Assembly (NCBI RefSeq): GCF_007833275.1
Contig: NZ_CP042241.1
Coordinates: 2,108,001 to 2,172,000, forward strand
DNA from: Salarchaeum sp. JOR-1
Lineage (GTDB): Archaea; Halobacteriota; Halobacteria; Halobacteriales; Halobacteriaceae
DNA: 64,000 nt
Direction: 5' to 3'
Numbering within the stretch: the stretch's first letter is position 1; every line of letters begins with the position of its first letter. This document shows positions 16,236-23,621 of the stretch, piece after piece. The position numbers and the translations under genes are program-made. The notes below the pieces were generated by a model. That model saw only the letters and a program-made list of their open reading frames with translations. It did not search any database and was not told the origin of the DNA.

Positions 16236-16260
16236 GAGCGGCTGTCGGGTATCTCGAGTA

Positions 16261-17466
16261 ATGACGGAGCGCAATATTCGCGTCCGCCCCATCGACAGGG
16301 ACGCGGTCGAGGACGAGGAAGTCGAAATCGTGGAGCGAAAGGGCCTCGGCCACCCCGACTCCATCTGTGACGGTATCGCCGAGCGCGTCTCCCAGGCGCT
16401 CGCACAGGCCTACCTCGACCGGATCGGGAAAGTCCTCCACTACAACACGGACGAGACCCAGCTCGTCGCCGGCACCGCCGCGCCCGCGTTCGGCGGCGGC
16501 GAAGTCATCGAACCCATCTACATCCTCATCGTCGGCCGCGCCACGAAGAAGTACGAGGGCACGCACATCCCCGTCGACTCAATCGCGCTCGACGCCGCCC
16601 GCGACTACCTCCGCGAGACGCTGCCCGCGCTCGACCTCGAGACCGACGTCATCGTCGACGTGAAACTCGGCGAAGGCAGCGGCGACCTCCAGACCGTCTT
16701 CGGCGAGGAAGGCAAAGCCGTGCCGATGGCGAACGACACGAGCTTCGGCGTCGGTCACGCCCCGCTCACCGAGACCGAGACGCTCGTCCACCAGACCGAG
16801 TACCGCCTCAACACCGAGTACCACGACGCGAACCCCGCGCTCGGTCAGGACGTGAAAGTCATGGGAAAGCGCGAGGGCGACCAGATAGACCTCACCGTCG
16901 CCGCCGCCTTGGTTGACGAACACGTCCCCGACATGGACGCCTACAAGGCCGAAGTCGAATCCATCCGCGCGTTCGTCGCCGACCTCGCCGCCGAGTTCAC
17001 CGACCGCGACGTGACCGTCCACGTCAACACCGCCGACGACTACGAGGACGGCTCCATCTACCTCACGACCACCGGTACGAGCGCCGAACAGGGCGACGAC
17101 GGCAGCGTCGGCCGCGGGAACCGCGCGAACGGCCTCATCACGCCGAACCGCTCGATGAGCATGGAAGCCACCTCCGGCAAGAACCCCGTGAACCACATCG
17201 GGAAGATTTACAACCTCCTCTCAACCGAAATCGCGCACGACGTGGTGCACGAGGTCGACGGCATCCGCGACCTCCGCATCCGCCTCCTCAGCCAGATCGG
17301 CCGCCCAATCGACGAACCGCACGTCGCGGACGCTCACCTCGTCACCACCGACGACACCGCCATCGAGGAAATCGAGGACGAAGTCCGCGAACGCATCGAC
17401 CACCACCTCGAACACGTCACGGACATCACCGAACGCGTCATCGACGGCGAACTGACGACGTTCTAG
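16261..17466 (+). CDS. mat: S-adenosylmethionine synthetase, archaeal type
   Basis: A 401-residue archaeal MAT, which makes SAM from methionine and ATP, releasing phosphate and diphosphate. This type is only distantly related to bacterial MetK. Conserved blocks include [20 protein letters not shown] (about residues 25-44), [52 protein letters not shown] and [17 protein letters not shown]. The acidic composition is typical of halophiles. A TATA box 28 bp upstream fits its own promoter. It converges on the GINS gene, with stops overlapping by 4 bp. Confidence 0.97.
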   Translation: MTERNIRVRPIDRDAVEDEEVEIVERKGLGHPDSICDGIAERVSQALAQAYLDRIGKVLHYNTDETQLVAGTAAPAFGGGEVIEPIYILIVGRATKKYEGTHIPVDSIALDAARDYLRETLPALDLETDVIVDVKLGEGSGDLQTVFGEEGKAVPMANDTSFGVGHAPLTETETLVHQTEYRLNTEYHDANPALGQDVKVMGKREGDQIDLTVAAALVDEHVPDMDAYKAEVESIRAFVADLAAEFTDRDVTVHVNTADDYEDGSIYLTTTGTSAEQGDDGSVGRGNRANGLITPNRSMSMEATSGKNPVNHIGKIYNLLSTEIAHDVVHEVDGIRDLRIRLLSQIGRPIDEPHVADAHLVTTDDTAIEEIEDEVRERIDHHLEHVTDITERVIDGELTTF

Positions 17467-18254
17467 AGCTCTTCCGCGGCGTCCTTCTCCACGAGCGGTT
17501 TCGCGTTCTCCGCGGGCAGCACCACCACGTCTTCCGCCTCCAGTGAGTACTGGCGCTCGTCAACGCCGAAGACGTCACCCACGTCTCGCGTGATGCGAAC
17601 CGTCGTCCGCGCCGCGCCCTCAGCTCCGTCAGCGCCCGCAGAACCCTCGGCGTTTCTCGCGTCCGGAGACGGCGTATCGTCGGGCGCGTCGTCGGCCTCG
17701 TCGAGACCGCCCCCCATCGCCGCAGCGGCGCTGGACTCGGCTCGCTCCGTGGGCGCCGGCTCGCTCTCCCCGTCGCCACTCATGCTGTCCGGCTCCGGGT
17801 TCGCGTGGGACGCCGCCATGGGGTCGGCGCCGGTCGCGTCGCTCGCGGGTTCCTCGCGAGGGTCGGCGTCGCCGGCGAGCACGTCGAGAACGTGGGACTT
17901 GTTCTCCTCGATGCGCGCGACGAGGTCGTCGTACAGCCGGCGCTCCTCGTTCGTCAACCCCTCCGTATCGCCGGTCATCCCCGCGGCCGCGAGGCTCGCC
18001 TGCTTCACGATCTTCCCCATTCGGCGCTCGTAGATGGCTTCCGAGACCTGCTCCGCCGTCTCTATCTCGTCGGTGAGCGTCTGCACCTCCTCCGAGGAGA
18101 ACGGGTCGTCGGACGCAGCGGCCGCGCGCTCGCGTTCGTCCTTTCGCGACTGGATGTAGTCGGCGACCTCCTCGTAGAAGGAGTCGCGGAGGTCCTGGAG
18201 GCTGTCCGAGGAGCGTTCGCGCGAGCGTACCGCGCGGAGGTCTTCTAAGTTCAT
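17463..18254 (-). CDS. GINS complex protein (replication)
   Basis: A 263-residue archaeal GINS51/15-type subunit of the CMG-like replicative helicase. The helical A domain covers about residues 1-130 (MNLEDLRAVRSRERSSDSLQ, YEEVADYIQSRKDERERAAA, RMGKIVKQASLAA). A long low-complexity acidic linker (about 135-215) follows. The small beta-rich B domain is at the C-terminus (TTVRITRDVGDVFGVDERQY). This A-to-B order is that of Sld5/Psf1-like subunits. ATG 18254 overlaps the priS stop as ATGA, so primase and GINS are translated together. It is the only GINS gene in the window and may act as a homotetramer. Confidence 0.9.
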   Translation of the reverse strand: MNLEDLRAVRSRERSSDSLQDLRDSFYEEVADYIQSRKDERERAAAASDDPFSSEEVQTLTDEIETAEQVSEAIYERRMGKIVKQASLAAAGMTGDTEGLTNEERRLYDDLVARIEENKSHVLDVLAGDADPREEPASDATGADPMAASHANPEPDSMSGDGESEPAPTERAESSAAAAMGGGLDEADDAPDDTPSPDARNAEGSAGADGAEGAARTTVRITRDVGDVFGVDERQYSLEAEDVVVLPAENAKPLVEKDAAEEL

Positions 18255-19426
18255 TCTTGGCCTTTCTCCGCCCACCCGCGAGCCATCAGGAAGACGCCCG
18301 CGTACTCGGGTAGCGACACCACGCCCGGCTCCACACTAAACGTTTCGCCCAGCAGGGAGAACTCGTACTCTCGCGTCGGCTCCACCGTGATGTCGTGGCC
18401 GACGAACGTCTCCGGAACCGCGTCCGCGAGCGGGTCGAAACCGTCCAACTCCCCCCTAGAGAGCCGCTGAACGACGAGGCCGCTGCCGCCGTGGAGCGTG
18501 CCCGGGAACCGAATCAGGCGGTGCGTGTCCGTCGTCACGGGTTCGTCGATTGCGGCCTGCTGTTCGTCTACCGTCTCCGCGATGAGAGCGCGCGCGAGCG
18601 TCAGGAACGCTGGGTGCACGTCCACGTTCCCCGCCTTCACCTCCGCGGTGTTGTTCTCGACGACGTTGTAGATGGCCTGGGCGGATTTCTCGCCGATACC
18701 GTCGAACGTCTGCAGCCGATACACCGCCTCCTCCTCGTCGAGGTCGAGCAGGTCGTCCACGAACCCGGCGATGTGGTCGACCGCGCGCCGCCCCCACCCG
18801 CCGTCCGTCGGAAGCGTGCGCTTCGTCGTCGGGTTCTTCACACCCATCCCGCTCACAGTCTCCTCCCGGACGAGCGAGTCGAGTCCGAGCCCGTTCCCGA
18901 GCACGTAATCCACGACTTCGCGGCGCTGCTCGCGGTCCAACCCCCGAATGCTGGGGTCGCGGACGTGAACGTGGTAGCCGCGGCCGCCGGAGAAGACGAG
19001 TTCGAGGTCGTCGAACCCGAAGTCGCGGTCAAGGAAGTCGAGGAGGCGATAGAGCGCGTCCTTGCACTTCGCGAGCATCTCGCCGTAGGAGTCCTCGCCG
19101 AGCGTCACGTTCGGGAGGTGGTCGGCGTCTAAATCGAAGACGAGGTCGGACCCCCGCCACGTCTTCGCGTCCATCGAACTCGCGCTCGGTTCGTCGTAGT
19201 AGCCCGCGGAGAAGTAGACGTGGCGCGGGCGCTCCCGGCGCGCGAACTCGTCGAAGTCGCCGAGATCGAGCAGCGACTTGTGCCGCACCATCGTCGTGTC
19301 CGGGCCGGACGTCCACGGGATGTACCCCCACTCGCGGTCGTCCGCGCCCGGCGGCGGCGAGAGGGTCACGTTCCGGTAGTAATCCCGGAACCGACCCCGC
19401 AAGTAGGCTCGCGTCCGCTCCTCCAT
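18251..19426 (-). CDS. priS: DNA primase small (catalytic) subunit PriS
   Basis: A 391-residue archaeo-eukaryotic primase catalytic subunit, which makes the RNA or DNA primers at the fork with PriL. The metal-binding DxD is in LVFDLDADHL (about residues 95-104). The nucleotide-binding SGGRGYHVHV follows at about 145-154. The basic-aromatic stretch HRLIRFPGTLHGGSGLVVQR near residue 310 is also conserved. It overlaps the downstream GINS gene by 4 bp, a priS-gins pairing known in many archaea. PriL is not in the window. Confidence 0.97.
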   Translation of the reverse strand: MEERTRAYLRGRFRDYYRNVTLSPPPGADDREWGYIPWTSGPDTTMVRHKSLLDLGDFDEFARRERPRHVYFSAGYYDEPSASSMDAKTWRGSDLVFDLDADHLPNVTLGEDSYGEMLAKCKDALYRLLDFLDRDFGFDDLELVFSGGRGYHVHVRDPSIRGLDREQRREVVDYVLGNGLGLDSLVREETVSGMGVKNPTTKRTLPTDGGWGRRAVDHIAGFVDDLLDLDEEEAVYRLQTFDGIGEKSAQAIYNVVENNTAEVKAGNVDVHPAFLTLARALIAETVDEQQAAIDEPVTTDTHRLIRFPGTLHGGSGLVVQRLSRGELDGFDPLADAVPETFVGHDITVEPTREYEFSLLGETFSVEPGVVSLPEYAGVFLMARGWAEKGQE

Positions 19427-19467
19427 GCTTCTCGAACCCTACCGCGGCCGCGGTAAAAGACGTGTCG

Positions 19468-19947
19468 TTACCGTCGGAGAAACTCGCTGAGTTTATCCCG
19501 GAGCTTCCCGCGCTCCCCGAGACGAAGGTAGTACGCCGTCCCGCCGTCCTCGTAGTAGTTCTCGATGCGCCGCTCCACCTCGAACCCGAGGTGCTTGTAG
19601 AACGCCAGCGCGTTCTCGTTCGACGCGCGAGCGTGACACGACACGGTCTCCGCGTCCTCCGCGACCGCCGCGACCAGTCGCTCCCCGAACCCCTCGCCGC
19701 GATAGTCCGGGGCGACCGCGAGGAAGAGAATGTAGCCGTCCCGCCGCGCGGCCGCGAACCCCGCGAGCGTGTCGTCGCCCGCGACGTACGCGTAGACGGT
19801 CGCGCGCTCGTAGGCGTCCGCGAAGAATCGCCACCGCTGCTTCAGGAGGGATTCTTCTTCCCGAATCTCCTCCTTCAACTCCCAGGCCTCCTGGAGGTAG
19901 TCGTCGTCGCCCCGCGGAACGACGCGCTTCTCGACGGTGACGCTCAC
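19468..19947 (-). CDS. GNAT family N-acetyltransferase
   Basis: A 159-residue GNAT protein. The acetyl-CoA motif is VAPDYRGEGFGERLVAAVAE (about residues 77-96), followed by ARASNENALAFYKHLGFEVE, a RimI-like ending. The substrate is unknown; protein N-terminal or small-amine acetylation are possible. The GTG at 19947 gives MSVTVEKRVVPRGDDDYLQE and is supported by GAATTATATT at 19971-19980, a clear TATA box about 28 bp before it. The longer frame upstream is antisense noise. Confidence 0.85.
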   Translation of the reverse strand: MSVTVEKRVVPRGDDDYLQEAWELKEEIREEESLLKQRWRFFADAYERATVYAYVAGDDTLAGFAAARRDGYILFLAVAPDYRGEGFGERLVAAVAEDAETVSCHARASNENALAFYKHLGFEVERRIENYYEDGGTAYYLRLGERGKLRDKLSEFLRR

Positions 19948-19970
19948 TGGCCGGCCGTACGCCGTAGTCG

Positions 19971-19980
19971 AATATAATTC
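19971..19980 (-). promoter_or_regulatory. TATA box of the GNAT gene
   Basis: GAATTATATT on the minus strand is centred about 28 bp before the GTG start at 19947. It is one of the clearest TATA boxes in the window and decides the start codon. Confidence 0.65.
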
Positions 19981-20033
19981 CACCGTCCGCGTACCGCAAT
20001 CCTTGCACCGCCACCCGGCATTGACCGGGACAC

Positions 20034-20219
20034 ATGTCCGCCGACTCAATGCCGCCGCCGAACCCCGTCCACGAACCGGGGAAGACCGCCTACGCGAAGG
20101 TCCGTGCGGCGGCACTCACCGGCGTCGCCGTCGCCGGCGACGACACCGACGGACGCTCTCCCAACGAGCGCTCCCTCACCGGAAGCGACATGGCGGACGC
20201 GCTCGCAGACGACGAGTAG
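20034..20219 (+). CDS. Small uncharacterised protein upstream of archease
   Basis: A 61-residue frame, MSADSMPPPNPVHEPGKTAY, then AKVRAAALTGVAVAGDDTDG, ending ALADDE. Its TAG directly abuts the archease ATG (TAGATG), so if translated it would be coupled to archease. A second ATG at 20049 is an alternative start. The acidic C-terminus and alanine-rich helix are halophile-like. I do not recognise a family. The tight junction with archease-rtcB is the main reason to consider it real. Confidence 0.5.
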   Translation: MSADSMPPPNPVHEPGKTAYAKVRAAALTGVAVAGDDTDGRSPNERSLTGSDMADALADDE

Positions 20220-20627
20220 ATGTACGAACTCCGCGAACACACCGCCGACATCGCGGTCGAAGCCGCGGGCGAAACGCTCGGCGAGGCGTTCGCCGCCGCC
20301 GCGGACGGCATGGCGGCCGCGATGTGCGAGACCATCCCCGACAGCGGCGAGCGCTTCGAGGTCGCGGAGACCGCGAACTCGCGCGAGCGGTTGCTCTACG
20401 ACTACCTCGACCGCCTCATCTACGAACGCGACGTGCGCGGCGTGCTCCCCGTGGACAACGCCGCCACCGTCACCGAAACCGGCGACGGCTACCGCCTCAC
20501 GGGGAGCGCGCGCGGCGTCCCCCTCGCGGACGTGCACGCCCGCGACCTCAAGGCCGTCACGTACTCCGAAATGGACATCGAGGCGACCGAAACGGGCTGG
20601 CGCGCGTACGTCGTCTTCGACGTGTAG
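20220..20627 (+). CDS. Archease
   Basis: A 135-residue archease, the chaperone-like cofactor that lets RtcB complete several rounds of ligation and broadens its NTP use. The start MYELREHTADIAVEAAGETL carries the conserved metal-binding aspartate in HTADIAVEA. The C-terminal DLKAVTYSEMDIEATETGWR holds the other conserved residues (KAVTYSEM). The length is normal for the family. rtcB follows 38 bp later on the same strand, the classical pairing. Confidence 0.96.
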   Translation: MYELREHTADIAVEAAGETLGEAFAAAADGMAAAMCETIPDSGERFEVAETANSRERLLYDYLDRLIYERDVRGVLPVDNAATVTETGDGYRLTGSARGVPLADVHARDLKAVTYSEMDIEATETGWRAYVVFDV

Positions 20628-20665
20628 ACGAAACGTATTCTTCCGTCCCGGCCCCACCGACGAGT

Positions 20666-22126
20666 ATGACCACGTTCGACGCCGACGGCGTCACCCTCGA
20701 ACGCGTCCGCGAACACGTCTGGGAACTCCCCCGGGAGGACGGGATGACCACGCCCGCCCGCGTCCTCGCCAGCGAGGAACTCCTCGAACACATCACGGAC
20801 GACGACACGCTCGAACAGATAGCGAACGTCACCCACCTCCCCGGCGTCGTCACGCACGCGCTCTGCATGCCCGACGGCCACCAGGGCTACGGCTTCCCCG
20901 TCGGCGGCGTCGCCGCGATGGACGCAGAAAACGGATGTATCAGCCCTGGCGGCGTCGGTTTCGACATCAATTGCGGCGTCAGGATGGTGAAGACGAACCT
21001 CGCCTACGAGGACGTGCAGGGGCGCGAGGAGGAACTCGTGGACGCGCTGTTCGACGCCGTTCCCACGGGCCTCGGCGGCGGCGGCGTCGTGGAATCCAGT
21101 CACAGCGCGGTCGAGGGGATTCTGGAGGACGGCATGGAGTGGGCGCTCCGCGAAGGGTACGCCGTCCCCGACGACCTCGAACACTGCGAGGACGAGGGAC
21201 GGCGGCCGGACGCCGACCCGAGTGCGGTGAGTCAGAAGGCGAAAGACCGGGGCGCGAACCAGATCGGGAGCCTCGGGTCGGGAAACCACTTCCTCGAAGT
21301 CCAGCGCGTCACCGACATCTTCCGCGCGGACGTGGCGGACGCCTACGGCCTCGACGCCGACCAGATCGTGGTGCTCATCCACTGCGGGTCGCGCGGGCTC
21401 GGCCATCAGGTGTGCTCGGACTACCTGCGGCGCATCGAGGACGAACACCCCGACTTCCTCGACAGCCTCCCGGACAAGAACCTCGCCGCCGCGCCCGCGG
21501 GCTCCGCGCTCGCAGACGAGTACTACGGCGCGATGTGCGCCGCCATCAACTTCGCGTGGGTGAACCGCCAACTCATCATGCACCAGACCAGGGAGGTGTT
21601 CGCGGACGTGTTCGACACCTCGTGGGAAGCGCTCGACATGGATCTCCTCTACGACGTGGCGCACAACATCGCAAAGAAGGAGACGCACACCGTCGACGGC
21701 GAGGAGCGCGAGCTCTACGTCCACCGGAAGGGTGCGACGCGCGCGTTCCCGGCGGGCCGCGAGGAAGTCCCGCCCGCCTACCGCGACGTCGGCCAGCCCG
21801 TGATCATTCCGGGAAGTATGGGCGCGGGGAGCTACGTGCTCCGCGGCGGCGCGGACTCCCTCGACGTGACGTTCGGATCCACCGCGCACGGCGCTGGCCG
21901 ACTGATGAGTCGCACACGGGCGAAACAGCAGTTCGACGGCGACGACGTGCAGTCCGGCCTCGAAGAGCACGACCACATCTACGTGAAGGCGCAGAGCGGC
22001 GAGACCATCGCTGAGGAGGCGCCTGGCGTCTACAAGGACGTGGACGAAGTCATCCGCGTCTCCGACGACCTCGGCATCGGCGACAAGGTCGCGCGGACGT
22101 TCCCCGTCTGCAACATCAAGGGGTAG
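20666..22126 (+). CDS. rtcB: tRNA-splicing ligase RtcB
   Basis: A 486-residue RNA ligase that joins 2',3'-cyclic phosphate and 5'-OH ends using GTP and Mn2+, here for tRNA exons after intron removal. Metal and guanylate residues appear in CMPDGHQGYGFPVGGVAAMD, GGVGFDINCGVRM, QIGSLGSGNHFLEVQ, HCGSRGLGHQVCSDY, HNIAKKE and VHRKGATRAFPAG. The guanylylated histidine lies near HGAGRLMSR. No intein interrupts it, although inteins are known in some RtcB genes. ATG 20666 opens the conserved N-terminus (MTTFDADGVTLERVREHVWE). The stop overlaps the convergent zinc-protein gene by 11 bp. Confidence 0.97.
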   Translation: MTTFDADGVTLERVREHVWELPREDGMTTPARVLASEELLEHITDDDTLEQIANVTHLPGVVTHALCMPDGHQGYGFPVGGVAAMDAENGCISPGGVGFDINCGVRMVKTNLAYEDVQGREEELVDALFDAVPTGLGGGGVVESSHSAVEGILEDGMEWALREGYAVPDDLEHCEDEGRRPDADPSAVSQKAKDRGANQIGSLGSGNHFLEVQRVTDIFRADVADAYGLDADQIVVLIHCGSRGLGHQVCSDYLRRIEDEHPDFLDSLPDKNLAAAPAGSALADEYYGAMCAAINFAWVNRQLIMHQTREVFADVFDTSWEALDMDLLYDVAHNIAKKETHTVDGEERELYVHRKGATRAFPAGREEVPPAYRDVGQPVIIPGSMGAGSYVLRGGADSLDVTFGSTAHGAGRLMSRTRAKQQFDGDDVQSGLEEHDHIYVKAQSGETIAEEAPGVYKDVDEVIRVSDDLGIGDKVARTFPVCNIKG

Positions 22127-22454
22127 GGCCGTCCGGCCCCCGCGGCCCGCGCGGCCCGACGTTCAGTTCGACGTACTCCGACGCCGGCTCCGACTCGGCT
22201 TCCCGTCCGTCGTCGTGCCGGACGAAGTTCAGGTAGAACGGCTCCCCGCAGCCGTCCGCGCTCCACTCGACGCCGTCGCTCTCTCCGCAGACGAAGCGCA
22301 CGCCGTCTGCGTCAGCGTCGGGGAGCGCGCTCGGCGGGTCGTACGACCAGCCCTCCAATGGGTACGGCGTCACCGACTTGTCGGCGAGGTAGGCGTCCCG
22401 CTCGACAGTCGCGAGCGTCTCGCAGCGCGGACAGTAGTACGTCACGTCGACCAT
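22116..22454 (-). CDS. Uncharacterised zinc-ribbon-like protein
   Basis: A 112-residue protein starting MVDVTYYCPRCETLATVERD. The CPRC pair at residues 8-11 and Cys residues in VCGESDG and GCGEPFYLNF suggest a four-cysteine zinc site. The rest is acidic, with a Pro/Gly-rich tail (GPRGPRGPDGP) whose last part is antisense to the 3' end of rtcB. I recall similar proteins in other haloarchaea, but no function is known to me. The start ATG 22454 is 59 bp from the divergent eIF2B-like gene. Confidence 0.72.
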   Translation of the reverse strand: MVDVTYYCPRCETLATVERDAYLADKSVTPYPLEGWSYDPPSALPDADADGVRFVCGESDGVEWSADGCGEPFYLNFVRHDDGREAESEPASEYVELNVGPRGPRGPDGPTP

Positions 22455-22513
22455 ATGTGCCGTAGGAACTACGGGGCGAAACGCATTTCCCCCGCGGCGG
22501 CGACGCCCCGAGT

Positions 22514-23368
22514 ATGATAGACGAGACCGCCGAGGAGATTCGGGAGATGCGAACGCACTCCTCCTCGGTCGTCGCCGTGAAGGCCGCGCGGGCGCTCCGC
22601 GAGCTCGACGACCAGGAGTTCCCGACCGTCGAAGAGTACGTGCGAGCGCTTGAGCGGAACAGCCGGGCGCTCCGGCGCGCCAGCCCGTCGCACGCCAGTC
22701 TCGTTACGACGCAGCGTGAAATCGTGAACGCCGTCCGGGACGCCGACCCCGCCTCGGTCGAGGACGCGAAGGCCGAGACGAACGCGGCGGTCGACCGCGT
22801 GGTCAAGCGCGTGGAGTCCGCCAAGCACGCGGCCGCAGAGCACGTCGCCGAAACGCTCGATGACGGCGCGACCGTCCTGACACACGACTACTCGACGACC
22901 GTCCTGGAGGCCATCGAACTCGCCGCAGAGGACGGTACGTACCTCGACGTGTACGTCACGGAAGCCCGTCCACGCCACCTGGGCCGGAAGACGGCGCGCG
23001 TGCTCGCCGAAATCGACCGCGTCACGCCGACGCTCATCGTGGACGGCGCAGCGGGCTACTACCTCGACGACTGCGACGAAGTGCTCGTCGGGATGGACTG
23101 CATCGTGGACGACACGCTCTACAACCGCGTCGGCACGTACCCGCTCTGCGCGACTGCGAACGACACGGACACGCCAGTGACCGTCGCGGGGTCGAGCGCG
23201 AAAATCGTCAACGGCGAGGGGTTCCGGTTCGAGAACGAGTTCCGCACCGCCAGCGAAGTCATCCGCGAACCCCCGGAAGGCTTCGAGGTCGCGAACCCCT
23301 CCTACGACGAGACGCCGATCCGCCTCCTCGACCGCGTCGTCACCGAGGAAGGCCTGCAGACGTTCTAG
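22514..23368 (+). CDS. eIF2B-like / ribose-1,5-bisphosphate isomerase family protein
   Basis: A 284-residue member of the eIF2B alpha/beta/delta superfamily. It has the N-terminal helical part (TAEEIREMRTHSSSVVAVKA) and a C-terminal Rossmann-like domain with DGATVLTHDYSTTVLEAIEL and VLVGMDCIVDDTLYNRVGTY. The superfamily includes translation regulators, methylthioribose-1-phosphate isomerase and the archaeal R15P isomerase of the AMP pathway. The archaeal isomerases carry catalytic Cys and Asp residues; here the C/D candidates are in GMDCIVDD, while the usual GAD motif appears as GMD. The exact activity is unresolved. It is convergent with sdhA across a hairpin terminator. Confidence 0.82.
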   Translation: MIDETAEEIREMRTHSSSVVAVKAARALRELDDQEFPTVEEYVRALERNSRALRRASPSHASLVTTQREIVNAVRDADPASVEDAKAETNAAVDRVVKRVESAKHAAAEHVAETLDDGATVLTHDYSTTVLEAIELAAEDGTYLDVYVTEARPRHLGRKTARVLAEIDRVTPTLIVDGAAGYYLDDCDEVLVGMDCIVDDTLYNRVGTYPLCATANDTDTPVTVAGSSAKIVNGEGFRFENEFRTASEVIREPPEGFEVANPSYDETPIRLLDRVVTEEGLQTF

Positions 23369-23572
23369 GGCAAACACGAGGACTCATTGCGAGCGCGCCG
23401 GTCGTCCCCGAATTTCGCGAGTCCGGCACGCCCCACCAGTCAGAACATACCGACGGCTGGCCGCGCTATCGTACTTGAACGCTCGGAGTACGGGAGAGCG
23501 GAGTGAGAAGAACGTTCGCGGCGCGTCGCGCCGCGATTCACTCTCTCGCGGAGCGAGCGTTTTTAGTGGAGG

Positions 23573-23615
23573 TTTTTACTCAAGCGGTCGCCGGAGGCGA
23601 CCCGCTGAGTAAAAA
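23573..23615. terminator. Bidirectional hairpin terminator between the eIF2B-like gene and sdhA
   Basis: A nearly perfect inverted repeat: TTTTTACTC (23573-23581) pairs with GAGTAAAAA (23607-23615), and AGCGGTCGCC pairs with GGCGACC-GCT with one bulged base on each side, around a GGA loop. On either strand a GC stem is followed by a run of five or six T residues, so it could end transcripts from both convergent genes. Part of it recurs after panB. Confidence 0.65.
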
Positions 23616-23621
23616 AGTCCG

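Noticed and set aside
16192-16260. SAM riboswitch upstream of the SAM synthetase gene
   Set aside because: Only 69 bp separate the genes and the TATA box at 16230-16235 leaves no leader RNA to fold.
19937-20665. N-terminal extension of RtcB by about 240 residues
   Set aside because: The extension is arginine-rich and lies over archease in another frame; RtcB homology begins at the ATG at 20666.
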